In this document: positions 51,380 to 61,071 of the stretch, in pieces
Layout: the number at the start of each line of letters is the position of its first letter
Numbering within the stretch: position 1 is the first letter of the stretch
Source: Methylocystaceae bacterium
Lineage (GTDB): Bacteria; Pseudomonadota; Alphaproteobacteria; Rhizobiales; Beijerinckiaceae
Assembly (NCBI GenBank): GCA_014190435.1
Contig: BJGJ01000005.1
Coordinates: forward strand, 1-64,000
Direction: 5' to 3'
DNA: 64,000 bases
Notes under the pieces: generated by a model
Seen by the model: only the letters and a program-made list of their open reading frames with translations
What the model was told of the DNA's origin: nothing
The model's database searches: none
Program-made: the position numbers and the translations under genes

Positions 51380-52093
51380 TTATTCTATTTCTATATCATA
51401 TACCGGCGCATCAATAGCCACCTTATAAGTAAAGTGCCACCACTCGCGGGGATAGTTAGTAAAATTATGCTGACTCAATAAATGACTTAATAATTTTCGA
51501 TTTTCTGCTACTTTTGTTGTTCTAGTATTTTCTGTCCAAGACTCTTTCCCAAAAAAATCAAAAGGAGTTCCAAAATTTAATCCTTTTATTCCTATATCTA
51601 CCGCTAATCCTGTTGAATGCATTGATTTTTCGGCTATGTATCCTTGCTCAAAAAGTTTTTTCTTTTCAACATTTGGATAAAATTCTTTTTTTGTTGCCTC
51701 ATTATTTGTTGCGGCCCAGTTGATAAATGACAAAACAGCGCGCTGTGGGCGATAGCAATCAAAAACTACTAAATTTAAACCAAGAACTTGTGCATCGATT
51801 TGAGCTTTTTTCAGTGCTTGGGCAACTTCTGTTCTCAACCAGCATTCTGGTGACTTATAGCCTGGCACGGTATGTCCAGTAAAATTATGTGATCCATAAT
51901 AGCGAATATCTTCTTTAATATCAGGCGCTATATCTTTCAATTTTGAAAAACCAGCCGGCAATTCAGAGCTTGTTGCTGAGGAACTAATACAAAAAGCTAA
52001 AATTATGAATATATACTTATTCAATCTAATCATCAGAACGGGTTTCCAGCTTAGGAAGGCTACTCTCAGATTCTTAGTTTTTAGCCCCGCCAT
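51380..52093 (-). CDS. VanX/DdpX-like D-alanyl-D-alanine dipeptidase (M15D), predicted exported
   Basis: IRYYGSHNFTGHTVPGY, VFDCYRPQRAV, SMHSTGLAVDIGI, PREWWHFTY. Likely start 52033 (MIRLNKYIFIILAFCISSSATSS). Confidence 0.9.
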   Translation of the reverse strand: MAGLKTKNLRVAFLSWKPVLMIRLNKYIFIILAFCISSSATSSELPAGFSKLKDIAPDIKEDIRYYGSHNFTGHTVPGYKSPECWLRTEVAQALKKAQIDAQVLGLNLVVFDCYRPQRAVLSFINWAATNNEATKKEFYPNVEKKKLFEQGYIAEKSMHSTGLAVDIGIKGLNFGTPFDFFGKESWTENTRTTKVAENRKLLSHLLSQHNFTNYPREWWHFTYKVAIDAPVYDIEIE

Positions 52094-52748
52094 GATTTGC
52101 TGACCATTGTACTGGATCTGAAATAAATGCCTCTATTTCGTTTAATTCCTGCTTGCTAAAATATTGATTTTTTGTAGCAATATTTAAAACATCCCGCCAG
52201 GTTGCTAGATAATATAAATTTATATTTTGAGATTCTAAGTCCTCTCTTGCTCCAGAAAATATATCATAAAAAAAGTAGACAAACACATCATTACATTGCT
52301 GTCCTGAATCTCTGATTGCTTGCACAAAATCTTTCTTAGAACCACCATCAGTAGCTAAATCTTCGACTAACAATACTTTAGCATTTTCTTGTAATAGCCC
52401 TTCGATACACGCATTACGGCCAAAACCTTTTGGTTTTTTTCTTACATATTGCATCGGTAAATGCATTTCGTCGGCAAGCCAGGCTGCGAAAGGTATTCCA
52501 GCAGTTTCGCCGCCGGCTATCACATCTAGACTTTCATAGCCAATATGGGTTTGAATTTTAACAACTGCAAAATGATTTAATTTTTTTCTTAACCTCGGAA
52601 AAGAGATTATTTTTCTCATATCAATATATACGGGAGACGCCCACCCAGCTGTTGTTTTGAATGGCGTTGTTGTATTAACAAGAATAGCTTCAACTTCAAT
52701 TAAAGCTTTTGCAGTCTCTTGTGCAGCAAAACGATCATCATTTGACAT
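52074..52748 (-). CDS. pyrE: Orotate phosphoribosyltransferase
   Basis: FKTTAGWASPVYIDMRKIISFPRLR, VIAGGETAGIPFAAWLADEM, VLLVEDLATDGGSKKDFVQAIR. Confidence 0.92.
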   Translation of the reverse strand: MSNDDRFAAQETAKALIEVEAILVNTTTPFKTTAGWASPVYIDMRKIISFPRLRKKLNHFAVVKIQTHIGYESLDVIAGGETAGIPFAAWLADEMHLPMQYVRKKPKGFGRNACIEGLLQENAKVLLVEDLATDGGSKKDFVQAIRDSGQQCNDVFVYFFYDIFSGAREDLESQNINLYYLATWRDVLNIATKNQYFSKQELNEIEAFISDPVQWSANHGGAKN

Positions 52749-52841
52749 AATCTTTATACCCTTATCCTTATAAATAGTCTCATATTATGTTCTAACAAAG
52801 TCATCTTATTCGTGTTAGCTTGATTGCTGTGATCTCGCTTA

Positions 52842-52857
52842 TTAGAATATTTTCTAA
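52842..52857. promoter_or_regulatory. Inverted repeat TTAGAA-TATT-TTCTAA in the pyrE/DUF2165 divergent intergenic region
   Basis: Exact 6-bp arms, 4-nt spacer, 31 nt before ATG 52888. Confidence 0.3.
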
Positions 52858-52887
52858 CATATGCATTGATGTGCGGAGAATAAGAAT

Positions 52888-53370
52888 ATGCCAATCCGTC
52901 TCCTAAAAATTATTATAACAGCCTCGGTAGGAATACTTGTATTTATTGTTGGACTAAATAATATCCTAGATTACTCCACGAATTTCGATTTTGTAAAACA
53001 TATCCTCTCTATGGATATGTATCCAGAGGGTCCGTTTCAGTCCAGAGCTGTTTTAAGCGCCTCTCTCCATCATTTATGCTATATGTTTATTATTTTTGTA
53101 GAATGCGCTGGATCCGGTTTGACGCTTTATGGAGCAAAACGCCTATGGAACGCCCGGCATTTAGTTAGCAAAAGTTTTAATCAATCCAAAAGCCAGGCTC
53201 TCCTGGGCATGGGGAGTCTTTTTACCCTATACTTACTAGGGTTCATGGCGATTGGCGGAGAGTGGTTTCAAATGTGGCGAGACGGCATCTATAATGCTCA
53301 AGAGCCAGTATTTAGGTTCATTGTCTGCATTGGTATTGCTATCTTGATTGTTAACCAACCAGATGAATAG
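52888..53370 (+). CDS. DUF2165-like small integral membrane protein
   Basis: NNILDYSTNFDFVKHILSMDMYPEGPFQSRAV, GGEWFQMWRDGIYNAQEPVFRF. Confidence 0.85.
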   Translation: MPIRLLKIIITASVGILVFIVGLNNILDYSTNFDFVKHILSMDMYPEGPFQSRAVLSASLHHLCYMFIIFVECAGSGLTLYGAKRLWNARHLVSKSFNQSKSQALLGMGSLFTLYLLGFMAIGGEWFQMWRDGIYNAQEPVFRFIVCIGIAILIVNQPDE

Positions 53371-53403
53371 AGGACCGGCTCAATTTGTCGCGTATCGGGT
53401 TAG

Positions 53404-53488
53404 TGGTGCCCCTGGCCGGAGTCGAACCAGCACTCCTTGCGGAACTCGATTTTGAGTCGAGCGCGTCTACCAATTCCGCCACAGGGGC
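53404..53488 (-). tRNA. tRNA-Leu (anticodon CAA), CCA encoded
   Basis: Minus strand GCCCCTGTGGCGGAATTGGTAGACGCGCTCGACTCAAAATCGAGTTCCGCAAGGAGTGCTGGTTCGACTCCGGCCAGGGGCACCA; long variable arm. Confidence 0.97.
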
Positions 53489-53649
53489 TCCTTTATGCAG
53501 AAGCCACTGGCAACCGCTGAGCGCTGCGGATTTTAGTCGGGCAGAGCACGCCGTCAACCCATTAGGTCTGTTTAAATTTTAACTAACAAGACTTATGCTC
53601 ATTTTTAGTCGTTTACCATCATGCCGTCATCTCGAGCAAAAGAGCTATA

Positions 53650-54228
53650 ATGAAGAAATTATACGATTGGACCATGTCACTTGCCGCCAGCCCGCATGCT
53701 ACTTGGGCGCTTGGTGCCATTGCTTTTGCAGAGAGCTCTTTCTTTCCGGTCCCTCCGGACGTCATTCTTGTTCCAATGACCCTGGCGCAACCAAAAAAGG
53801 CTTGGGCTTATGCGTCGATTTGCACCATCGCCTCTGTAGCAGGCGGCGCTTTAGGCTATGCCATTGGTGCCTTATTTTTTGATACCATCGGTCAGTGGTT
53901 AGTATCCCTATATGGATATGGTGCTAAAATAGAGAGTCTGCGTCAGTTTTATGCTGAATGGGGCGCGCTTTTTATTTTGGTTAAGGGCTTCACACCCATC
54001 CCTTATAAATTAGTTACGATTGTCTCGGGCTTATTGGCTTATAATTTTCCTCTATTTATTTGCTTATCCATCATTACGAGAGGAGCAAGATTTTTCATAC
54101 TCACAGCTGCTATTAATCACTTTGGCGATACAATACGTGAAAAACTTGAAAGTCATTTTGGGCTTTTCATTGGAGTAATGATTCTAATTGTTGTAGCTGG
54201 CTTTGCCCTAGCTGCTAAAATGTTTTGA
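53650..54228 (+). CDS. YqaA/DedA-family membrane protein
   Basis: AFAESSFFPVPPDVILVPMTLAQPKKAWAYASICTIASVAGGALGYAIG, VKGFTPIPYKLVTIVSGL. Confidence 0.9.
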   Translation: MKKLYDWTMSLAASPHATWALGAIAFAESSFFPVPPDVILVPMTLAQPKKAWAYASICTIASVAGGALGYAIGALFFDTIGQWLVSLYGYGAKIESLRQFYAEWGALFILVKGFTPIPYKLVTIVSGLLAYNFPLFICLSIITRGARFFILTAAINHFGDTIREKLESHFGLFIGVMILIVVAGFALAAKMF

Positions 54229-54235
54229 GAAGATA

Positions 54236-54751
54236 GTGAAAGTGCTTAAAAATTCATATGTAGTGGGCTTGTCAATTTTTTTGATAAGTTCGGGTGTTAT
54301 ACTTACAGCATGGTTTTATGAATCATTGGGCTATCTTCCATGTGAATTATGCTACAAAGAGCGTATAGTCTACTACTCTGTTTTTGTAATAATTCCTCTT
54401 AGCTGTATTTTTATCTCTAAAAATAATTATAAGATATCAGCTTATCTACTCTATTTTTTAGCTATTCTTTTTATTATTAATAGCTTTCTATCAATTTACC
54501 ATACCGGCGTAGAATTAAAGTATTTTACAGGCCCATCGGACTGCTCAGGGGCGCTAAACAATTCCTCAGATTTTGAAAGCTTTTATAATCAGTTACAAAC
54601 TGTAAAAGTTGTACGTTGCGATCAACCTAATTTATGGATTTTTGGTCTTACGCTTGCTAATTGGAATATAATTCTATCATTTATTTTGTCCATTATCACA
54701 TTAAAATCAGCTAATACTTTACGTATTGGTCATACGAATTCTAGCCCTTAA
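54236..54751 (+). CDS. dsbB: Disulfide bond formation protein B
   Basis: [19 protein letters not shown] (CxxC), [35 protein letters not shown] start. Confidence 0.9.
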   Translation: MKVLKNSYVVGLSIFLISSGVILTAWFYESLGYLPCELCYKERIVYYSVFVIIPLSCIFISKNNYKISAYLLYFLAILFIINSFLSIYHTGVELKYFTGPSDCSGALNNSSDFESFYNQLQTVKVVRCDQPNLWIFGLTLANWNIILSFILSIITLKSANTLRIGHTNSSP

Positions 54752-55897
54752 TTTTTCTGTTTCGCTTTTTAGCTGACCGCAAGCTGCATAAATATCTCTA
54801 CCTCGAGGGGTTCTTACTGGACTTGCATATCCAGCATTAAAAACAATATCAGAAAATTGCTCTATTGTTGACCAATCTGAACACTCATAAGGAGCAGATG
54901 GCCAGGGATTAAAGGGTATAAGATTGATTTTAGCAGGTATACCCTTTAACAATCGCACAAGTTCACGCGCATCCTCAGGTTTATCATTAATATTTTTTAA
55001 CATTACATATTCAAAAGTAATGCGTCTAGCATTGCTGACGCCAGGATAATTTTGACACGCGAATAATAGATCTTTTATTGGATATTTTTTATTCAGAGGT
55101 ATCAATTTATTTCTTAGCTCATCATTAACCGCGTGAAGAGAAATAGCGAGCATAGGACTACATTGTTCACCTAATTTTTCTATTTCTGGTACTACTCCTG
55201 AAGTAGAAACTGTAATGCGTCTTTTGGATAAGGATAATCCTTCGCCATCCGCCATTATGTCTACTGCTTCGGATACATTGTTTAAATTATAAAGCGGTTC
55301 TCCCATACCCATAAATACAACATTAGAAATGGCTCTAACGCCTTCACCACTCGGAACCATGCCATTGTCAGGTCGCACGCCTTCAGGAAAATCGCCTAAT
55401 CTATGCCTTGCAACAAGTAGTTGCCCAACGATTTCTGATGTAGATAAGTTTCTAACGAGCTTTTGTGTGCCTGTATGACAGAAACTACAGGTTAAAGTAC
55501 AGCCGACTTGCGATGAGACGCACAAGGTGCCTCTATCGCTTTCAGGGATATAAACACACTCAATTTCAGCCCCCTTATCTTGATCGTTGGTAGGCGGCAA
55601 TCTTAGTAGCCACTTGCGTGTCCCGTCTGTCGATACTTGTTCTTCTACAATCTCTGGTAATCTTAAATTATAAGCCTCACTTAAAGACTGTCGTAATGTT
55701 TTTGATATATTCAGCATTTGGTCAAAATCAGTGACGCCTCGATAATAAATCCAGTGCCATAATTGATTAACGCGCATTCTGATCTCGCGCTCAGCTATCC
55801 CGTGCTGTAATAATGCAGACGCGATTTCACGTCGTGATAGACCGGCCAATGAAGCTTTATTCGACAAAGAAGCGGGTAGGAGAGATGCGTTTATCAT
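54719..55897 (-). CDS. rlmN: 23S rRNA (adenine2503-C2)-methyltransferase, radical SAM
   Basis: [73 protein letters not shown]. Confidence 0.97.
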   Translation of the reverse strand: MINASLLPASLSNKASLAGLSRREIASALLQHGIAEREIRMRVNQLWHWIYYRGVTDFDQMLNISKTLRQSLSEAYNLRLPEIVEEQVSTDGTRKWLLRLPPTNDQDKGAEIECVYIPESDRGTLCVSSQVGCTLTCSFCHTGTQKLVRNLSTSEIVGQLLVARHRLGDFPEGVRPDNGMVPSGEGVRAISNVVFMGMGEPLYNLNNVSEAVDIMADGEGLSLSKRRITVSTSGVVPEIEKLGEQCSPMLAISLHAVNDELRNKLIPLNKKYPIKDLLFACQNYPGVSNARRITFEYVMLKNINDKPEDARELVRLLKGIPAKINLIPFNPWPSAPYECSDWSTIEQFSDIVFNAGYASPVRTPRGRDIYAACGQLKSETEKLRARIRMTNT

Positions 55898-55910
55898 TAA
55901 GTCCCTTGGT

Positions 55911-55945
55911 ATATTTTGTAATCGCTTTCGATTTTAACAAAATAT
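55911..55945. promoter_or_regulatory. Long hairpin in the rlmN leader / divergent intergenic region
   Basis: ATATTTTGTAATCG-CTTT-CGATT(TTA)ACAAAATAT: 5 + 9 bp stems with a 3-nt bulge and tetraloop. Confidence 0.6.
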
Positions 55946-55992
55946 TGTGGCGGTCGCTATCATCTGAAAAAAGTAAAACACTATAAAAATCA

Positions 55993-57291
55993 ATGACTCA
56001 TAAAATTATTCTCATCACAATTGGCTCTCTTGGGGACCTAAACCCTTTCATAGCTTTGGCGCATGCACTCTCTGAGGAAGGTTATAAGCCAATAATAGCA
56101 ACGAGTGCAGTTTACAAAGAATATATCATATCAGAGAATATCGAATTTTTTCCCATCAAACCTGATATCACAGATTTAAAAGAGCGCTTAGGATTAGAGC
56201 TACCTGACATAGCACGTTATATGGAAAAGGATGATCGTTTCTTATTTGAAAAAATAATTTTTCCTTATGTAAATGACACCTACGAAGATCTTCTACCAAT
56301 CTGTAGAGATGTCGTTGCGATCGTATCACATAGTATCACTTTTTCTGCTCGCCCGGTCGCCGAAAAACTACAAAAAACCTCTTTTACAGTTCTACTATCG
56401 CCCTTAATGATCTATTCGCCTCTAGACCCTCCAAAAGGCTCAATTATACCCTTTATTAAAGATCCCAGCTGGGACATTAGTATTGGTTATAATCGACTTC
56501 TCATTAGTCTTCTTGGAATTTTAGCGACACTGTGGGCGCAGCCTTTAAGAAAATTAAGACAGGACAAAGCCCTATCAAAATTGTCGGGTTTAGATCTGTT
56601 ACTTGGTGATAAAACTTTTAGTCACCACATTGCATTATTTAGCCCATCTTTGGTTTTGAATTCAGCTAAAAAAAATAACAAAATATTTTATGCTGGTCAT
56701 AGCTTTTATGATAAATATCTCCAAAGCAACCAGCTCCCAGTTGAATTAGATCAATTCATTCAATGCGGCGATCCCCCAATTATCTTTACACTTGGTAGTT
56801 TTGTAACTCATGGAGCGTTATTATATTATAAATTATTTGCGCTGGCAGCTGCAAAATTGAATCGTCGCGCTATATTACTTGTCAATGAAACTGATACAGA
56901 AGCTTTAAAAACTGAATGCTTAGAAAATGTCTTCATTAGCTCCTATATCAGACATTCATTGATATTCCCAAAATGCAGTCTTATCGTTCACCATGGCGGA
57001 ATTGGCACGACAGGCCAAGCTTTAAAAGTAGGAATTCCGCAGCTTGTTATCCCATTTCTTGGGGATCAATTTGATAATGCTGAACGATTATGTAGATTAG
57101 GGGTAGCGCTTAAAATTCCGGTAAAAAATATTAATGTAAATATTGTTATTCAAAAAATCCATATAATTTTGAATGATCCTTCTTATCTGAAAATGGCTCA
57201 AGATTTATCTAAAGCGCTAGATGATGAAAATGGGGCACAAAATGCAGCGCGTTATATATCCCAGAAACTCAAGGATGAATTGGATAACTGA
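55993..57291 (+). CDS. UGT-like (GT1) glycosyltransferase
   Basis: ITIGSLGDLNPFIALAHALSEEGYKPIIATS; LIVHHGGIGTTGQALKVGIPQLVIPFLGDQFDNAERLCRLGVA. Confidence 0.9.
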   Translation: MTHKIILITIGSLGDLNPFIALAHALSEEGYKPIIATSAVYKEYIISENIEFFPIKPDITDLKERLGLELPDIARYMEKDDRFLFEKIIFPYVNDTYEDLLPICRDVVAIVSHSITFSARPVAEKLQKTSFTVLLSPLMIYSPLDPPKGSIIPFIKDPSWDISIGYNRLLISLLGILATLWAQPLRKLRQDKALSKLSGLDLLLGDKTFSHHIALFSPSLVLNSAKKNNKIFYAGHSFYDKYLQSNQLPVELDQFIQCGDPPIIFTLGSFVTHGALLYYKLFALAAAKLNRRAILLVNETDTEALKTECLENVFISSYIRHSLIFPKCSLIVHHGGIGTTGQALKVGIPQLVIPFLGDQFDNAERLCRLGVALKIPVKNINVNIVIQKIHIILNDPSYLKMAQDLSKALDDENGAQNAARYISQKLKDELDN

Positions 57292-57293
57292 GC

Positions 57294-57644
57294 ATGCAAA
57301 ATAGATTTTTATTGTTTATACTTTTTTTAACCGCTTATACTCCTTTATGCTCTGCTCAAGATATTTTTCTAAGAAGAGGCGCTAGTAAAATTATTAATTT
57401 AGAAGAAAATCCATCAACTGGCTACCGATGGATAATCACACCAACAGTAGAGTCAAAACACACTGTTATCAGAATAAATGATTTGGGTTTCACGCCAAAA
57501 CATAAAATGCCAGGCAGTCCCGGAGTGCATAAATGGCGTTTAATAGCACAAGAAAAGGGGCGATTAATTCTACATTTTGAATATAAACGCGTTTGGGAAA
57601 CAGAAGTTATTAAGGACCTAAATATAGATATTGTAGTTGATTGA
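57294..57644 (+). CDS. Chagasin-like (I42 family) protease inhibitor, predicted secreted
   Basis: Signal-peptide-like N-terminus; NPSTGYRW (loop NPTTGY), MPGSPGVHKWRLIAQEKGRLILHFEYKRVWE (GxGG and RPW loop equivalents). Confidence 0.82.
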   Translation: MQNRFLLFILFLTAYTPLCSAQDIFLRRGASKIINLEENPSTGYRWIITPTVESKHTVIRINDLGFTPKHKMPGSPGVHKWRLIAQEKGRLILHFEYKRVWETEVIKDLNIDIVVD

Positions 57645-57658
57645 ATAATGACGAGTTT

Positions 57659-58519
57659 TTATTTTTCTAATCTATTAATTGATTTTTCAAGAGAAAACTG
57701 ACCAGACCCTGGCTTTGCAGGTTGTTGTTGGCTTACGTGAGGGGCCCAGCCTGCCAGCCACATAATTTCAAAACTTGCTCGAATCCGACCATCTTGATCA
57801 GAAAATCTTTCTGCATAGATCTCTGAAGCGCGTAGAATAACATCACGCCTCATAGGTTTACGGGACCTTCTTGATAATATATTCCCAGCGCCCATTTTCT
57901 TTAGATCTAACATTAAATCTACTAATGAGTTGTAGCGTATTGAAAAGCTATCAACATCCGTCACGGGCAATGCGAATCCTGCGCGCTGGAGTAAATGACC
58001 TAGGTCTTTAATTTCTACAAAAGGGGATACTCTGGGACTGACCCCGCCGGTGATTTCTTCTTCAGCCTGGGCAAAAACAGTTCTCAGTTCAATCAGACTT
58101 AAGCCTCCAATTAAGCAAGCAATAAAAAAACCATCTGGAGCAAGTAAGTGTCTGATTTGTTGGAGAGCTCCTGGCAGGTCATTTATCCATTGCAATGATA
58201 AACCACTAACAATCAGATCAAAGCTGCCCTCTCTAAAGGGAAGCTTTTCTTCATCTGCGATTACATTGCCGCTTATAAGATTTGCAGTAAGGGGTTTACT
58301 GCGACCAGATGCGCATACTGCAGCAGAATAATCGGTCATTAATAAACTGAGATCCAGAGATCTCTCAAAGGGACGTTTTATAATCAGCAATCTATCGGTT
58401 AGATCTTCTGCTGTTCTTAATTGTAAAAAATCACAGATATCTTGATTTTGAAGTCTTTGTAATCGTGCTCTTAGTAATTGGCGATCAAATATAATAGGCG
58501 TGCTAGAGTCTGTTCTCAT
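57659..58519 (-). CDS. Class I SAM-dependent methyltransferase (BioC/NDUFAF5-like)
   Basis: IADEEKLPFREGSFDLIVSGLSLQWINDLPGALQQIRHLLAPDGFFIACLIGGLSLIELR. Confidence 0.85.
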   Translation of the reverse strand: MRTDSSTPIIFDRQLLRARLQRLQNQDICDFLQLRTAEDLTDRLLIIKRPFERSLDLSLLMTDYSAAVCASGRSKPLTANLISGNVIADEEKLPFREGSFDLIVSGLSLQWINDLPGALQQIRHLLAPDGFFIACLIGGLSLIELRTVFAQAEEEITGGVSPRVSPFVEIKDLGHLLQRAGFALPVTDVDSFSIRYNSLVDLMLDLKKMGAGNILSRRSRKPMRRDVILRASEIYAERFSDQDGRIRASFEIMWLAGWAPHVSQQQPAKPGSGQFSLEKSINRLEK

Positions 58520-58997
58520 GAATTTGCAACCTCTAACAATGATAATAATGACGTTCTAACGTATATGCTATTTTATAAATCTCAGCGCTTAACTTCAGGC
58601 TGATAAGAGGAACGGTGCTGATGAGAGAGGTATTAACAGCTAGACCCAAGCGCCAATAGTTAGTCTCAAAGAATCACTTTGGTGGTAAATTTTTCCTTAA
58701 TTTACGTTTCATTACTCTATAGCTGTGGAAGAATCAGGGATATGCCATAGACCTATACCAACGAATCCAACAATGTTTGTTTTAGTTTGATAGACGTCTC
58801 GTCGCAGTGACGTCATGTAGTTCCAGCATTTGAGTCAATACTGATCCGAAGCGATTCGTCTGGTAGGCGACAAAGTTAGTTTAAAGCCTTTAAGGTTATT
58901 GGCTTAGATTTTCTTGTTATGCTGGAATACATGATGCGTCTTTTGTAATGAAACTTGTTACAGCGTCCATCTTAAGACACCAAAACAAGGTTGGCTT

Positions 58998-59501
58998 ATG
59001 CTAATCGCATCAGAAAAATCTATAGAGCGCTCAGAACATCCTGTGGATGTCGTGGAGCAATTAGCTGCATCAAATGATTGGTCGTTTGATCGTGACGATG
59101 AAGATGAAATCTCAATTATTGTTGCTGGAGCCTGGACGGAATATCACATTGCCTTCACTTGGCTGCCTGATTTAGAAACCTTGCATGTCAGTTGTGCTTT
59201 TGATGTTAAAGCTCCAGAGCTTCGTCGAACAGAAGTCACGCGGCTTATAGGGGCGATCAATGAACAAATGTGGATCGGCCACTTCGATTTCTGGCCTGAT
59301 CAGAGTGTTGTTATGCATCGTCATGGTCTCCTGTTATCGGGTGGAGCACACCCCTCTGCGCCCCAATGCGCGGCTTTATTAGATAATGCGCTTCGCGCCT
59401 GCGAACGCCACTATCAGGCATTTCAATTCGTCTTATGGGCGGGCAAATCTGCCAAAGAAGCCTTAGAAGCGGTTAATTTTGATACTTTAGGCGAGGCCTA
59501 A
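58998..59501 (+). CDS. YbjN domain-containing protein
   Basis: NDWSFDRDDEDEISIIVAGAWTEYHIAFTWLPDLETLHVSCAFD...INEQMWIGHFDFW; located upstream of proC. Confidence 0.8.
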   Translation: MLIASEKSIERSEHPVDVVEQLAASNDWSFDRDDEDEISIIVAGAWTEYHIAFTWLPDLETLHVSCAFDVKAPELRRTEVTRLIGAINEQMWIGHFDFWPDQSVVMHRHGLLLSGGAHPSAPQCAALLDNALRACERHYQAFQFVLWAGKSAKEALEAVNFDTLGEA

Positions 59502-59504
59502 CTC

Positions 59505-60329
59505 TTGGGCCGTCTGCATGAAAGACGCTTAGCCCTCATCGGGGCAGGTAATATGGGCTTTGCCTTATTGGAAGGTTGGGCTGGGCAAGGTCTGCAGGGC
59601 GACGCGGTAACCATCATCGAGCCCAATCCGTCCACACAACTTATAGCCTTGTGCCAAAACACGGGCTTCGAATTATACGCAGAGCCAAAGGCTTGCATCC
59701 CCAGTGACGCCGTTGTTCTGGCAATAAAACCCCAAATGCTTGATGAGAGCGTGAATGCTGCGGGTTATTTTCTTCATTCTGGCGCTTTGTTGATTTCAAT
59801 TTTGGCAGGAAAAAGCATCAAAGATCTGTCAGCTCGGTTTCCTCAGATTTCCTCAGTCGTGCGGGCAATGCCCAATACGCCTGCGGCCGTTGGTAGAGGA
59901 ATGACAGGTATATACGCAAGTGACGCGACAAGCGCCAAACAGCGCGATTTGACGGAAAGTCTCCTCAAGCCGATTAGTCAGGTAGAGTGGTTATCTGAAG
60001 AAAAACAGATCGATATGCTCACTGCCATTTCAGGCTCCGGACCCGCTTATGTCTTTTATTTGGTTGAAACCTTAGCTTCTGCTGGCGTCAAACTTGGCTT
60101 GTCAGCTGCTCTCTCTCAAAAGCTGGCGCGAGCAACGATTGAGGGGGCAGGGGAGCTTTTACATCAAATGCCGGACGTCACTGCAGAGGACCTTCGAAAA
60201 CGAGTGACATCTCCAGGGGGCACGACAGCTGCGGCATTAGCCATATTGATGAAAGATGATGGTCTGGCTGCCATTTTAGAGCAAGCCGTTGAAGCGGCTA
60301 GACACCGCGCGGAAGAACTCGCTGGTTAA
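59505..60329 (+). CDS. proC: Pyrroline-5-carboxylate reductase
   Basis: LIGAGNMGFALLEGWAGQG, AIKPQMLD, VRAMPNTPAAVGRGMTGIYA, TAISGSGPAYVFYLVETL, VTSPGGTTAAAL. Confidence 0.96.
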   Translation: MGRLHERRLALIGAGNMGFALLEGWAGQGLQGDAVTIIEPNPSTQLIALCQNTGFELYAEPKACIPSDAVVLAIKPQMLDESVNAAGYFLHSGALLISILAGKSIKDLSARFPQISSVVRAMPNTPAAVGRGMTGIYASDATSAKQRDLTESLLKPISQVEWLSEEKQIDMLTAISGSGPAYVFYLVETLASAGVKLGLSAALSQKLARATIEGAGELLHQMPDVTAEDLRKRVTSPGGTTAAALAILMKDDGLAAILEQAVEAARHRAEELAG

Positions 60330-60382
60330 AAAATCCAAGATCGATAGGTGACTTTGCTGTTAGAATTACGCAAATTGTATTC

Positions 60383-61066
60383 TTGAATTATACACTTCGG
60401 AGAACGAGCATGAGTAGCCCACGCGAAAGAGTTGTCGATGCGGCGCTCGTTTTGGCCACACGCCGAGACTATGGCGATGTAACGCTTAGCGATATTGCGC
60501 ATGAAGCTAATATCTCGCTCGCTGAACTAAGAGAGCTCTTTCCCTCCAAAGGGGCCATTATTGGCGGATTCTTGCGTCGAATAGATCAACAAATTCTTCA
60601 AGATCAGAATGGAACGCATTTCACCGAACCCATGAGGGAGAGGCTTTATGAAGTTTTAAAGCGCAGGTTGAGAGCTCTTGAACCCTATCGAGAATCTATC
60701 AAGAGCATTAGAAATTGGGTGAGCAGAGATCCCTTGACGCAAACAGCGCTTAATCGAGAAGTAATTAACTCCATGCGCTTTATGTTGGAAGCAGCTGATA
60801 TAGAAAGTGATGGAACGCTCGGAGCAGTAAAATTACAAGGCTTAGTATTTGTCTGGTGGCGCGTCATAAATGCATGGCTTGAAAGCGATTTAGATGAAGC
60901 ATTGAGTCAACTAAATCTCAATTTATCAAGAGGCGAGCAATTTTTAACTCAAGCTGAGCATGCCATAAGTATAGTACAGCCTGCACGAGATTTTTTTGAA
61001 AAAATTATGAACTTTAAAGACAAATCATATCACAATCATGATGATTTCCCGCATTCGAAATCATAA
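60383..61066 (+). CDS. TetR-like transcriptional regulator
   Basis: VVDAALVLATRRDYGDVTLSDIAHEANISLAELRELFPSKGAIIGGFLRRID; likely start 60410. Confidence 0.8.
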   Translation: MNYTLRRTSMSSPRERVVDAALVLATRRDYGDVTLSDIAHEANISLAELRELFPSKGAIIGGFLRRIDQQILQDQNGTHFTEPMRERLYEVLKRRLRALEPYRESIKSIRNWVSRDPLTQTALNREVINSMRFMLEAADIESDGTLGAVKLQGLVFVWWRVINAWLESDLDEALSQLNLNLSRGEQFLTQAEHAISIVQPARDFFEKIMNFKDKSYHNHDDFPHSKS

Positions 61067-61071
61067 TTTCG

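Noticed and set aside
53351-53582. ORFs 53351..53557 (-) and 53385..53582 (+), including LAGVEPALLAELDFESSAS
   Set aside because: They overlap tRNA-Leu; the peptides are tRNA shadows.
53595-53882. 95-aa + ORF overlapping the YqaA/DedA gene
   Set aside because: Out of frame with a clear membrane-protein gene; Cys/His-rich translation typical of a wrong frame.
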